Source: Curtobacterium pusillum (GTDB lineage Bacteria; Actinomycetota; Actinomycetes; Actinomycetales; Microbacteriaceae). Taken from it: a stretch of 64,000 nucleotides of DNA. The position numbers were made by a program, and so were the translations under genes. The notes below the pieces were generated by a model. It ran no database searches and was not told the origin of the DNA. It worked only from the letters and a program-made list of their open reading frames with translations. The stretch spans positions 426,217 through 490,216 of the forward strand of contig NZ_VEIY01000002.1 of the NCBI RefSeq assembly GCF_007680845.1, given 5' to 3'. Shown here in pieces: positions 15,985-24,189 of this stretch; position 1 is the first letter of the stretch; the number at the start of each line of letters is the position of its first letter.

Positions 15985-16028
15985 GTGGTTCCTCCTGCCG
16001 AGCGAGCGCTTCCCGCAGCGGCTCGGTT

Positions 16029-16060
16029 ACGCTAAGACCTCACATCGATGTCAGGGGCAA
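16029..16060 (-). promoter_or_regulatory. MerR-type promoter with over-long spacer and dyad operator
   Basis: Reading on the minus strand, -35 TTGCCC (16060-16055) and -10 TTAGCG or TAGCGT (16035-16029) are 19-20 bp apart. The spacer is filled by the dyad CCTCACATCGATGTCAGG (plus strand 16038-16055), with core ACATCGATGT. A 19-20-bp spacer holding a palindrome is the hallmark of promoters activated by MerR proteins, which untwist the DNA. It drives the SDR gene; MerR itself is divergent. Confidence 0.6.
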
Positions 16061-16087
16061 GCCCTGCACGACGGACACGGAGAGCGC

Positions 16088-16477
16088 ATGCGCATCGGGG
16101 ACCTGGCGGCCGGGACCGGGGTGAGCGTCCGCTCGCTCCGGTACTACGAGGAGCAGGGACTGCTCGCCGCGACCCGGACCCCGAGCGGGCAACGGACCTA
16201 CGGGCCGTCCGCGGTCGAACGGGTCCAGCTGGTCCAGCAGCTGTTCGGCGCCGGGCTGTCGAGCCGCACCATCGTGCAGCTCCTGCCGTGCGTGGACTCC
16301 GGCCGCGCGACCCCGGAGTCCTTCGCCCTGCTCGTCGCCGAACGGGACCGCATCACCGCGCAGCTGGCGGAGCTCGAGGCGGCTCGCGCACGGCTGGACG
16401 AGGTCATCGCGATCTCGGAGCACCCCACCGCGGAACACTGCCCGGCGCTGCGGGACCAGCCGGCGCAGGCCGCCTGA
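16088..16477 (+). CDS. MerR-family transcriptional regulator
   Basis: This 129-residue protein begins MRIGDLAAGTGVSVRSLRYY, the MerR helix-turn-helix, then EEQGLLAATRTPSGQRTYG (wing 1) and a long dimerisation helix (about 80-115). It has a Cys in LLPCVDSG and one near the end (EHCPALRD), but no clear metal-site spacing, so it may sense an organic ligand or redox change. It is related to the TipA/SoxR-like short regulators. It probably activates the divergent SDR through the dyad at 16038-16055. ACGGAGAG precedes the ATG. Confidence 0.92.
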   Translation: MRIGDLAAGTGVSVRSLRYYEEQGLLAATRTPSGQRTYGPSAVERVQLVQQLFGAGLSSRTIVQLLPCVDSGRATPESFALLVAERDRITAQLAELEAARARLDEVIAISEHPTAEHCPALRDQPAQAA

Positions 16478-16489
16478 CCCGGGCGCCCG

Positions 16490-17437
16490 TCAGAGCCGCC
16501 GCGCCGCCTGCCAGGTCTCGCGGGGCAGCTCACCGAACTCGTCGCGGTAGCTGCCCGCGAAGCGGCCGAGGTGCACGAAGCCCGCGTCCCGGGCGACGTC
16601 CCCGACACTGCGGTCGTCGCCGGACTCGAGCGCTTCCCGCGCCAGGAGCAGCCGGATCCGCCGGAGGTACGTCGTCGGCGTGATGCCGTGGTGCCGGCGG
16701 AACGCGTCCTGCAGCCCACGGACGCTGAGGCCGGCCGCCGTCGCGACGTCCTCGACCGTGATCTGCTCGGTGGCGTGGTCGAGGAGGAACCCCTCGGCCC
16801 GCGCGAACCGTGCGGCCGCCGCGGTGCGTGGCTCGTGCTGACCGACCGGCCAGTGCGGGATCGCGGTGAGGAGCCCGCCGGCCGCGAAGCGCGTCAGTTC
16901 CCGCTCGCGCTCGGCCGTGACCTCCTCCGGACCGCGGAGCACCTCCGCCGCGACCGAACGGACCATCAGCCACCAGGCGGCGAGCGCCGGGCCCTCCGGG
17001 ATGTGCCGGGGCTGGAACTCCAGCGGTCCGGGGTGCCAGGCGCCGCGCTCGGCGGCGACCTGCTCCACGACCGTCCGGTCGATCCGCATGAGGTCGAGCT
17101 GGAACCCGTCCCACCGCACGTGCTGCGGGTCGTGCCGGAACAGCACCGGGCGACCGGTCCGCACCGGCTCGTCGTCGACCTGCCCCACGCCGGACTTCAG
17201 CCAGAAGATCACCATCGCCGAGCTCGCCTCGACGTCGCCGTCGACGGTGTCCGTGCACGCCATCGAGACGAGGGACAGCAGGTCGGAGCCGCGACGGCGC
17301 TCCTCGAAGGTCAGCGCCGCCCGGTCGCCCTCGACCCGGGCACGCCGGATGTCCGGCAGCCGCGTGACGATCTCGGCCGCGGTGTCCGGGTCCGAGGTCA
17401 GGGCCGACCACTGCGACCGCTGAACCATCTCGTTCAC
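16490..17437 (-). CDS. AraC-family transcriptional regulator
   Basis: In this 315-residue protein, residues 1-200 form a ligand-binding domain of the AraC_binding_2 type (DPQHVRWDGFQLDLMRIDRT). Residues about 215-310 hold the double helix-turn-helix: TVEDVATAAGLSVRGLQDAF, ITPTTYLRRIRLLLAREAL and VGDVARDAGFVHLGRFAGSY. It is co-translated with the P-loop kinase gene upstream (ATGA overlap at 17434-17437). What it controls is not evident from its neighbours. Confidence 0.9.
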   Translation of the reverse strand: MNEMVQRSQWSALTSDPDTAAEIVTRLPDIRRARVEGDRAALTFEERRRGSDLLSLVSMACTDTVDGDVEASSAMVIFWLKSGVGQVDDEPVRTGRPVLFRHDPQHVRWDGFQLDLMRIDRTVVEQVAAERGAWHPGPLEFQPRHIPEGPALAAWWLMVRSVAAEVLRGPEEVTAERERELTRFAAGGLLTAIPHWPVGQHEPRTAAAARFARAEGFLLDHATEQITVEDVATAAGLSVRGLQDAFRRHHGITPTTYLRRIRLLLAREALESGDDRSVGDVARDAGFVHLGRFAGSYRDEFGELPRETWQAARRL

Positions 17438-17988
17438 GACCCGGACCGTGTTCCGGTCGGGACGCCGTCACCGAGGACGGACCGTGCGATCTGCTCCGCC
17501 GCGTGCTGTGCCGACGCGTGGGTGGTGTCGATCACCTCGGCGGCGGCGTGGAGCCAGGTCCGCGCAGCCTCGGCGTACGGCTCGACACGGCTGGACCGGA
17601 AGGCCGACGGGCCCATGACGGTGTCGTTGCGGATGCGCTCGCGGAGCGTCTCCTGGTCGGTGTGCAGGACGAAGTGCCGGACCGGGATCCCGTGCCCGGC
17701 CAACCCGGCCGAGATCTCCCGCCAGTACCGCTCGACGAGGACCGTCTGCGGCATCACGAGCACGCCGCCGGCGTACTCCAGGACACGACGCGCGGTCTCC
17801 ACGACGAGCGGCCGCCAGGGGTCCCAGTGCTGGAAGTCGTCGGTCGTGCGGAGCCGCGGTCGGATGTCCATCAGCGTCTCGCCCACCTTCTCGGGATCGA
17901 GCACCCGGGCACCGGGCAGCAGCGGCTGGAGGAGTCGGCTGGTCGTCGTCTTGCCGACGCCGTGCGTCCCGTTCAGCCACACGATCAT
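17434..17988 (-). CDS. P-loop kinase-like ATPase (AAA family)
   Basis: This 184-residue protein begins MIVWLNGTHGVGKTTTSRLL, a Walker A P-loop, and continues like small nucleotide/antibiotic kinases: LDPEKVGETLMDIRPRL, VLVMPQTVLVERYWREISAG and FVLHTDQETLRERIRND. Members resemble TmrB (tunicamycin resistance) and shikimate/gluconate kinases. The actual substrate is unknown. The ATG at 17988 sits right before the P-loop. It is coupled to the AraC gene, so the pair may be a resistance or modification unit and its regulator. Confidence 0.85.
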   Translation of the reverse strand: MIVWLNGTHGVGKTTTSRLLQPLLPGARVLDPEKVGETLMDIRPRLRTTDDFQHWDPWRPLVVETARRVLEYAGGVLVMPQTVLVERYWREISAGLAGHGIPVRHFVLHTDQETLRERIRNDTVMGPSAFRSSRVEPYAEAARTWLHAAAEVIDTTHASAQHAAEQIARSVLGDGVPTGTRSGS

Positions 17989-18058
17989 GCTCGGACCGTA
18001 GCGCACCTGGCCGTGACCGGGTACCTGAACACCCGGACAGGATCTGCGACGATGGATC

Positions 18059-18682
18059 GTGCCCTTCCGCGCCCTACTCACCCTCGCCGTCCCGACGGCC
18101 GTCCTCGCCCTCGTCCTCGGACTCGCCCCGGCGGCTCCGGCGTCCGCGCACGACGTGCTGGCGTCGACCGTGCCGGTGGCGGACAGCACCGTCGACGGTG
18201 CGCTCGACCGCGTCTCCCTGACGTTCTCCGAGCCGCCGCTGTCCGGGCTCGAGACCGGCATCGTCGTGTCGGTGACCACTACCGGCGGGACAGAGGTCGG
18301 GCACGGGGACGTCCGGGTCGACGGCAGCACCGTCCGCCGCGCGGCGGACCTCACCGCGGCCGGTCCGTACACCGTCACGTGGCGGAGCGTGTCCGTCGAC
18401 GGACACCCGGTCTCCGGGAGCTACCGGTTCACCTCGACGGGCGCCCCCGCGTCGCCGGCGACCACGACACCGTCGCCCGGCCCGACCGCCGCCGACTCCG
18501 CGGCGCCGACCACTGCAGCTGCGGCCCCGACCGCTACGGCTGCAGCCGTCGGCCGCGGTCCCGGTGCCACGCCGTGGGTCCTCGGCGGTGTCGCGGTCCT
18601 GGTCACCGCCGGACTCGTCGCCGTGCTGCTGCTGGTCCGACGACGCACCGACCACGACGGACACGCCGACCCCACCGGCTGA
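18059..18682 (+). CDS. CopC-domain copper-resistance-like protein with C-terminal anchor
   Basis: The 207-residue protein has a Sec signal peptide (residues 1-31, cut at ASA). The mature N-terminus begins HDVLAS, giving the Cu-binding His1 of CopC. The Ig-like CopC fold runs to about residue 125, and the second copper ligand region is SVDGHPVSGSYRF. A Ser/Thr/Ala/Pro linker (125-170), a membrane helix (about 175-195) and an Arg/His tail follow. It would hold copper at the outer membrane face. It starts with GTG; no CopD gene follows, which is common in actinobacteria. Confidence 0.88.
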   Translation: MPFRALLTLAVPTAVLALVLGLAPAAPASAHDVLASTVPVADSTVDGALDRVSLTFSEPPLSGLETGIVVSVTTTGGTEVGHGDVRVDGSTVRRAADLTAAGPYTVTWRSVSVDGHPVSGSYRFTSTGAPASPATTTPSPGPTAADSAAPTTAAAAPTATAAAVGRGPGATPWVLGGVAVLVTAGLVAVLLLVRRRTDHDGHADPTG

Positions 18683-18712
18683 GCGGCTCGAGCCGTCGCG
18701 GTGGCGGGCCCG

Positions 18713-20758
18713 TCAGGGCGTCGAACGCACCATCGCGTCGATCGCCCGCATCGCCGTCGCGAAGATCGTCAGCACCGGGTTCACGCCCCCGTTCGTCACG
18801 TGCACGGAGCCGTCGGCCACGCGGAGGTTGTCGTGCCCCCACACCCGCCCGACGGGATCCACCACGGAGTGCGCCGGGTCGGTCCCCATCCGGAGCGTGC
18901 CGGCCTGGTGCTGTCCACCGCTCGTCCCGCGGACCGGTCCGCGCAGCTCGGCCACCCGGACCGCCCCGGCGGCACGGAGCCAGTCGGCGCTCCGGGCGCT
19001 GGTGTGGTCGCGGGCGCGGACGTCCTCGGCGTGCACCCCGCCGCTGAACCACGGGACGGGCACGCCGTACCGGTCCGTCACCGTCGGATCGACCCGGACC
19101 CGGGCGTCGGCCGTCGTGACCTCCTGGACCGGGCCCATGATCCGCATGCTCCGACGGGCGAGGTCGCGCATCGCGTGCTTGCCCTCGAGCCCGGAGCGGG
19201 GGACGAGGCCCGTCCCGACGAGGTACTGGCGCGTGTTCGCGGGCGTCGCGATGAACTCGTTCGCCAGGATCCCGCCCCCGACCTGTCCGGCGACGCCGTG
19301 CCGGAAGTCGGTCGTCGCGATCGAGGGCCCCGGGCCGAGCCCGTCGTCCACGACGTCGTCGAAGACCCCCATCGCCCCGCCGTACACGTGACCCTGCAGG
19401 TGCCGGCCGACCTGGTCGGTGCTGTTGCCGATCCCGTCCGGCTCGCGGTCGCTCCTGCTGTTGAGCAGCAGCCGCGCCGACTCGACCGCGCCCGCGGCGA
19501 CGACGACCTCGGCGGCGTCGACGTCCGCCGTCCAGTCGCGTCCGTCCTCGGTGCCGACGATCGTCACCCCGACGACACGACCGGCGCTGTCGGTCCGGAG
19601 TCGCGAGACCCGACTGCCGAGCAGGACCGACGCGTTCCCGGTCGCGAACGCCCGGGTCAGCACGGTGTTCTGGCTGCCGTTCTTCGCGTCGACCGGGCAG
19701 GCGAACCCGACGCACGTGCCGCACTGCTCGCACGCCCGCCGACCGAGGTACGGGACCGAATTCACCAGCAGCGGGACGTGCACCGTCGAGACGCCGAGGA
19801 CGTCCGCGGCCCGTGCGAGCCGTTCCCGCGCCGCGCCGGAGGGGATCGGCGGCATCGGGAAGCCCCGTCCGCGCGGCCCCGCCCACGGCCCGTCGGACTC
19901 GCCGCAGCTGACCCCGACCTCCCACTCCGCCCGCTCGTACCAGGGCTCGAGTTCGTCGTACCCGAACGGCCAGTCCGCCAGACTGCTGCCCTCGGGCACC
20001 CCGTACGTCGACGCCATCGCGAAGTCCAGTGGTCCGAAGCGCCAGGCCTGCGCGCCGTACACCCGGGTGCCCCCACCTGCCGTCATCGCGTTGGCGTGCC
20101 AGGCGGACGACGACGGCCCGATGACCAGCTGCGTCCGACCCTCCGACACGGTCCGTGGGTTGCCGGCGTCCGACGGCCCCGTCCGGGGAGCGAACCCGAA
20201 GGTCGACCGCGGGTTCCGGAGGTGGTCGCGACTGAGCTCCGCCGTCCCCGGCCACCGTCCGGCTTCGACCACGAGCACCCGCCGTCCGGACTCGGCGAGC
20301 CCGCACGCGGCGACACCCCCACCCGCTCCTGACCCGACCACCACGGCGTCGTAGCGCGCCGCGAGGTCGGCGGGGTGGACCACCACGGGCGGCGCCGTCG
20401 CGACCGGCACGGGCACGCTCCACCCGGACGGCGGCTCGGGCGACCACCCGACCATGTCCCACGAGCGTTCGCCCGCGTTGCCGCCGTTCGCCGCGTCGGC
20501 GTAGTACCCGGTCGCGACGAGCTCGACGAACCACACCCAGTCCGGGTCGTCCTCGGTGTCGGCGCCGCCCACGACCGCTCGGACGCGGTCGAGCCACTCC
20601 GGTCGTTCCGCGAGGACGGTCGCCAGGAAGTCGAGCGCACCCGCACCTGATGCGGACGGGTACTCGTCAGCGGGGACGACCCGGTCGACCAGTGCGCGGA
20701 GTCGGTCGGCGTTCGCCAGCAGGAACGCCTGCGACACGGTGGTGGCCTGTTCCGTCAT
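18713..20758 (-). CDS. GMC oxidoreductase with N-terminal gluconate-dehydrogenase subunit-3-like domain
   Basis: The protein has 681 residues. The first 115 or so resemble the small subunit (subunit 3) of gluconate 2-dehydrogenase (ANADRLRALVDRVVPADEYP, then GYYADAANGGNAGERSWDMVG). From about residue 136 a GMC flavoprotein starts with YDAVVVGSGAGGGVAACGLA; its C-terminus has DGSVHVTNGGVNPVLTIFAT. A Cys cluster at about 341-354 (ACEQCGTCVGFACP) resembles the motif that holds an iron-sulfur cluster in FAD-dependent glucose/fructose dehydrogenases. No Tat signal or cytochrome gene is present, so the electron acceptor is unclear. It oxidises a sugar or alcohol, probably in the cytosol. Confidence 0.9.
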   Translation of the reverse strand: MTEQATTVSQAFLLANADRLRALVDRVVPADEYPSASGAGALDFLATVLAERPEWLDRVRAVVGGADTEDDPDWVWFVELVATGYYADAANGGNAGERSWDMVGWSPEPPSGWSVPVPVATAPPVVVHPADLAARYDAVVVGSGAGGGVAACGLAESGRRVLVVEAGRWPGTAELSRDHLRNPRSTFGFAPRTGPSDAGNPRTVSEGRTQLVIGPSSSAWHANAMTAGGGTRVYGAQAWRFGPLDFAMASTYGVPEGSSLADWPFGYDELEPWYERAEWEVGVSCGESDGPWAGPRGRGFPMPPIPSGAARERLARAADVLGVSTVHVPLLVNSVPYLGRRACEQCGTCVGFACPVDAKNGSQNTVLTRAFATGNASVLLGSRVSRLRTDSAGRVVGVTIVGTEDGRDWTADVDAAEVVVAAGAVESARLLLNSRSDREPDGIGNSTDQVGRHLQGHVYGGAMGVFDDVVDDGLGPGPSIATTDFRHGVAGQVGGGILANEFIATPANTRQYLVGTGLVPRSGLEGKHAMRDLARRSMRIMGPVQEVTTADARVRVDPTVTDRYGVPVPWFSGGVHAEDVRARDHTSARSADWLRAAGAVRVAELRGPVRGTSGGQHQAGTLRMGTDPAHSVVDPVGRVWGHDNLRVADGSVHVTNGGVNPVLTIFATAMRAIDAMVRSTP

Positions 20759-20819
20759 CGGGTCCGCCTTCCGAGCGGCTCCGGCGCCGTCCTCCCAGCA
20801 CCGTAACGGACGCCGGGCC

Positions 20820-21188
20820 TCAGGCGCGGTCGTGGAGCGTCACGTGGTAGCCGTCCGGGTCCGCGAACGTGAAGGTCCGGCCGAACGGGCCGTCGATCGG
20901 GGCCGAGACGATCGTGTGCCCGTCGGCGACGAGGGCGTCGTGGATCGCCTGGACCTCGGTGGCGTGCAGCCAGATCGCGGCACCGATCCCGGGCTGCGGC
21001 GTCGCGTCGAGGTCGGTGCCGGGCACGAGGTCCCGCAGCGCGAAGGCGATCGGGGTGGTCGCGAAGACCACCGCGTGCGGTGGGCCGGCGGGCGAGCGGA
21101 CCAGACCGAGGTACTGCTCGTAGAAGGCCTGCGACGCGTCGAGGTCACGGGTCTGCAGGGAGATGAAGTCGGGGCCGGTGGCGGGCAT
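20820..21188 (-). CDS. VOC/glyoxalase-family protein
   Basis: The 122-residue protein has two beta-alpha-beta-beta-beta modules: ATGPDFISLQTRDLDASQAFYE and TEVQAIHDALVADGHTIVSA are the two starts, and TFADPDGYHVTLHDRA holds the closing metal-ligand region. Members include glyoxalases, fosfomycin/bleomycin-resistance proteins and dioxygenases. It is divergent from a MarR regulator with two identical operators in the shared gap, so it is the probable target and likely detoxifies the MarR ligand. Confidence 0.9.
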   Translation of the reverse strand: MPATGPDFISLQTRDLDASQAFYEQYLGLVRSPAGPPHAVVFATTPIAFALRDLVPGTDLDATPQPGIGAAIWLHATEVQAIHDALVADGHTIVSAPIDGPFGRTFTFADPDGYHVTLHDRA

Positions 21189-21207
21189 GGGGTGCTCCTT
21201 CGGTTTG

Positions 21208-21251
21208 TGTCAGTTACCTGACACGGACGAACCTATGTCAGACTACTGACA
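21208..21251. promoter_or_regulatory. Two identical MarR operators TGTCAG-N4-CTGACA
   Basis: TGTCAG-TTAC-CTGACA (21208-21223) and TGTCAG-ACTA-CTGACA (21236-21251) lie 28 bp apart centre to centre in the 62-bp gap between the glyoxalase and MarR genes. The second ends on the first base of the MarR ATG. The arrangement would let one repressor shut both genes. Confidence 0.75.
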
Positions 21252-21700
21252 TGAGTCAAGACGACGCCGTCATCGACCTCGACACCTCGCTCGGGTACCT
21301 GCTGAAGGAGGCCGCGAGCGCCCTGCGGACCGCGATGGAGGCCGTGCTCCGGCCGCTCGGCATGACCGTGACGCACTACTCGTGCCTCGAGCTCCTCGCG
21401 CAGCGCCCGGGTCTGTCGAACTCCGAGCTCGCGCGCGGGGCGTTCGTGACCCGGCAGTCGATGAACGTGCTCCTGCAGGCGCTCGAACGGGACGGATCGG
21501 TGACCCGGCCGGCCGAGGCCCCGGTGGGGAAGGCGCTCCCGGCACGGCTCACCGAGCTCGGACGGGAGCGCCTCGCCGAGGCGTCGGCCGCGGTGCGCGG
21601 TGTCGAGGTCCGGATGCTCGGCGGGATGTCCACGGCGGAGCAGGCGGCGGCGCTCCGAGCCCTCCGGAGCATGGTGCGGGCGCTGCGCGACGACGCCTGA
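21251..21700 (+). CDS. MarR-family transcriptional regulator
   Basis: The 149-residue winged-helix protein has MTVTHYSCLELLAQRPGLSN (helix 2-3), LARGAFVTRQSMNVLLQALE (recognition helix) and RPAEAPVGKALPARLTELG (wing). Terminal helices form the dimer. It should repress itself and the divergent glyoxalase gene through the TGTCAG-N4-CTGACA pair. The start codon overlaps the second operator by one base. No clear Shine-Dalgarno sequence is seen. Confidence 0.92.
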   Translation: MSQDDAVIDLDTSLGYLLKEAASALRTAMEAVLRPLGMTVTHYSCLELLAQRPGLSNSELARGAFVTRQSMNVLLQALERDGSVTRPAEAPVGKALPARLTELGRERLAEASAAVRGVEVRMLGGMSTAEQAAALRALRSMVRALRDDA

Positions 21701-21706
21701 CCCGCG

Positions 21707-23356
21707 TCAGCCCCGGCCGATCCAGACCGCGGCGTCCACCTGCAGCATCCCGTCGACCACGGCGTCCGGCACCGAGGCGACGAGCACCGTCCCGTCCGGG
21801 ACCGCCACGGGCGCGGGCCCGAGGTTCGCGACGACGGTCACCGCGCCGCTCGAGAAGGCGAGCACGTCGGCACCCGTGCGGTCCCCGTCCCAGCGGAGCG
21901 GCCCGGCGGCCACGTCGAGGTCCCGCCGCGTCCTCAGGACCGCCCGGTACGTCGACAGCGTCGAACCCGGGTCGGCGACCTCACGGTCGACCGCGAACGC
22001 GCCGGAGTCGTCGGGCTGCGGCAGCCACGTCGCCGTCCCGTCCGGCGTCCCGAAGCCGAACGACGGCTCGTCCGCCGCCCACGGGAGCGGCACCCGGCAC
22101 CCGTCCCGCCCGCGGATGCGGTGTCCGGACCGCTCCCACACCGGGTCCTGCCGGACCGCGTCCGGCAGCGTGGTGGCCTCGGGGAGCCCGAGCTCCTCGC
22201 CCTGGTACAGGTACGCCGACCCGGGCAACCCGAGCATCACGAGCGTCGCGGCCCGAGCACGTCGCAGGCCCAGGGCGCGGTCCGGCTGCGGGTCGTCGAC
22301 GCCGACCCCCGCCTCGAGCTCGACCGGTCCGTCGTAGCCGAACCGGCTCGCGTGGCGCATCACGTCGTGGTTCGAGAGCACCCAGGTCGTCGGCGCACCG
22401 ACGGCACCGTTCGCCGCGAGGCTCACGTCGATGGTCGCCCGGATGGCGTCCGCGTCCCACGGCAGCGACAGGTACGCGAAGTTGAACGCCTGGTGCATCT
22501 CGTCGGGCCGGACGATCCGGGCGACGCGCTCCGGCGGGAGCCACGCCTCCGCGCAGAGGATCCGCTGCCCGTCGTACTCGTCGAGGATGCGGCGCCACTC
22601 GCGGAAGACGTCGTGGATGCCCTCCTGGTCCCACATCGGCGGCATCACGCCGTCGACCGGCTCGACGACGCCGTGCGCCGCGTGCGGCCAGTCGGGCAGG
22701 CCCGGTGCCTTGACGATCGCGTCGCACACGTCGACGCGGAAGCCGTCGACACCCCGGTCGAGCCAGAACCGGAGCGTGGTCCGGAACTCCTCGTGGACGC
22801 GCGGGTCGTCCCAGTTCCAGTCGGGCTGCTCCGGGGCGAACAGGTGCAGGTACCACTGCCCGGGTCGGCCGTCGGCCTCCGTCACCCGGGTCCACGCCGG
22901 CCCCTGGAACATCGACTCCCAGTCGTTCGGCGGCTCGTCCCCGCCGGGTCCGCGTCCGTCGCGGAAGTGGAACACTGCCCGTTCCGGGCTGCCGGGAGGC
23001 GCGGCGAGCGCCCGGCGGAACAGCGCGTGCTGGTCGGAACAGTGGTTGGGCACCAGGTCCACGATGACGCGCAGCCCCAGACCGTGCGCGCGGTCGAGCA
23101 ACGCGTCCGCGTCGGCCAGGGTGCCGTACACCGGGTCGACGTCGCGGTAGTCCGCCACGTCGTAGCCGCCGTCCGCCTGCGGCGACGGGTAGAAGGGCGA
23201 GAGCCAGATCGCATCCGCACCGAGATCGGCGACGTGGTCGAGTCGCGCCGTGATCCCGGCGAGGTCGCCCGTCCCGTCGCCGTTGCCGTCCGCGAAGGAC
23301 CGCGGGTACACCTGGTAGATGACGGCGGTCCGCCACCAGTCTCGGTCGTCGGTCAT
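21707..23356 (-). CDS. GH13 alpha-glucosidase/glucosylhydrolase, cytosolic
   Basis: The 549-residue GH13 enzyme has WWRTAVIYQVYPRSFADGNG at the N-terminus, VDLVPNHCSDQH (region I), GFRVDVCDAI (nucleophile Asp, region II), ILCAEAWL (acid/base Glu, region III) and VLSNHDVMRH (third Asp, region IV). It has no signal peptide, so it acts on imported glucosides; oligo-1,6-glucosidase or sucrose/trehalulose-type activity is typical. It is the last gene of the operon with the ABC importer and is coupled by ATGA (23353-23356) to the nitrilase gene. Confidence 0.92.
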   Translation of the reverse strand: MTDDRDWWRTAVIYQVYPRSFADGNGDGTGDLAGITARLDHVADLGADAIWLSPFYPSPQADGGYDVADYRDVDPVYGTLADADALLDRAHGLGLRVIVDLVPNHCSDQHALFRRALAAPPGSPERAVFHFRDGRGPGGDEPPNDWESMFQGPAWTRVTEADGRPGQWYLHLFAPEQPDWNWDDPRVHEEFRTTLRFWLDRGVDGFRVDVCDAIVKAPGLPDWPHAAHGVVEPVDGVMPPMWDQEGIHDVFREWRRILDEYDGQRILCAEAWLPPERVARIVRPDEMHQAFNFAYLSLPWDADAIRATIDVSLAANGAVGAPTTWVLSNHDVMRHASRFGYDGPVELEAGVGVDDPQPDRALGLRRARAATLVMLGLPGSAYLYQGEELGLPEATTLPDAVRQDPVWERSGHRIRGRDGCRVPLPWAADEPSFGFGTPDGTATWLPQPDDSGAFAVDREVADPGSTLSTYRAVLRTRRDLDVAAGPLRWDGDRTGADVLAFSSGAVTVVANLGPAPVAVPDGTVLVASVPDAVVDGMLQVDAAVWIGRG

Positions 23357-24189
23357 GCCCTCGGCACCTCTCGTTCGTACAGCGCGGGACGGCGGTCCCG
23401 GAGCCAGTCGTTGTGCGGGCTGGTCGACTTGTCCCGCGCGAGCGCGGGGAACACGTCCACCGTGACCGCGGTCGTGCCCGCCCCGGGAGCGGCCTCGGCG
23501 ACGACCCAGCCGAACTGGTCGACGACGACGCTCGCTTCGTTCCAGTCCTGGCCGCGCTCGGTCCCGGAACGGTCGCAGCAGGCGATGAAGACCCCGTTGG
23601 TCCGGGCCGCGGCCTGCGCGGCGATGACCTCGGCGACCCGGTCACGCTCGGGGTGGGCGCCGACCGGCCAGTTCGTCGGGACGACGACGAGGTCCGCGCC
23701 GGCGAGGGCCAGCATCCGCGGCATCTCGGGGAACTCCATGTCGTAGCAGACCAGGACGCCGATGCGTCCGTGCGGGGTGTCGACGAGCGGGGGCGCGTCC
23801 TCGCCCGGGTCGAACACGAGCGTCTCCCGGTCCCACAGGTGGGTCTTCCGGTAGACCGCCCGGACACCGTCCGACTGCACGACCGCGACGCTGTTGTGCA
23901 GTCGGGCTCCGTCGCGTTCGGCGAACCCGAACACGACGACGGTGGTGGTCCCGGCGAGCGCCTCGGCGAGTCGGGCGAACAGCGGGTCCTCGACCGTGAC
24001 CGCGACGCGCTCGGCCTCGGCGCGGTCCCGGAAGACGTACCCGCTCGTCACGAGCTCGGGGAGCACGAGCACGTCGACCCGGTCGTCGAGTGCTCGCTGC
24101 ACCGCGGTGGTCAGCAACGAGAGGTTCCCCGTCAGGTCGCCGACGACGGGTGCCACCTGGTCGCAGCGGATCCTCGCGACGCCGGTCAC
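23353..24189 (-). CDS. Carbon-nitrogen hydrolase (nitrilase superfamily amidase)
   Basis: The 278-residue protein has the Glu-Lys-Cys triad in VLVLPELVTSG (Glu), AVYRKTHLWD (Lys) and IGVLVCYDMEFPEM (Cys). These motifs are typical of omega-amidases, N-carbamoyl-amino-acid and beta-ureidopropionase-like hydrolases. It should cleave a non-peptide C-N bond of an internal metabolite. GTG 24189 overlaps the upstream permease stop (GTGA), and its own stop overlaps the GH13 start, so it belongs to the same transport and catabolic operon. Confidence 0.9.
   Translation of the reverse strand: MTGVARIRCDQVAPVVGDLTGNLSLLTTAVQRALDDRVDVLVLPELVTSGYVFRDRAEAERVAVTVEDPLFARLAEALAGTTTVVVFGFAERDGARLHNSVAVVQSDGVRAVYRKTHLWDRETLVFDPGEDAPPLVDTPHGRIGVLVCYDMEFPEMPRMLALAGADLVVVPTNWPVGAHPERDRVAEVIAAQAAARTNGVFIACCDRSGTERGQDWNEASVVVDQFGWVVAEAAPGAGTTAVTVDVFPALARDKSTSPHNDWLRDRRPALYEREVPRA

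Noticed and set aside
18603..20597. Second long minus-strand frame inside the GMC gene
   Set aside because: Arg/Gly-rich nonsense with no family features; the frame from 20758 holds all GMC motifs.
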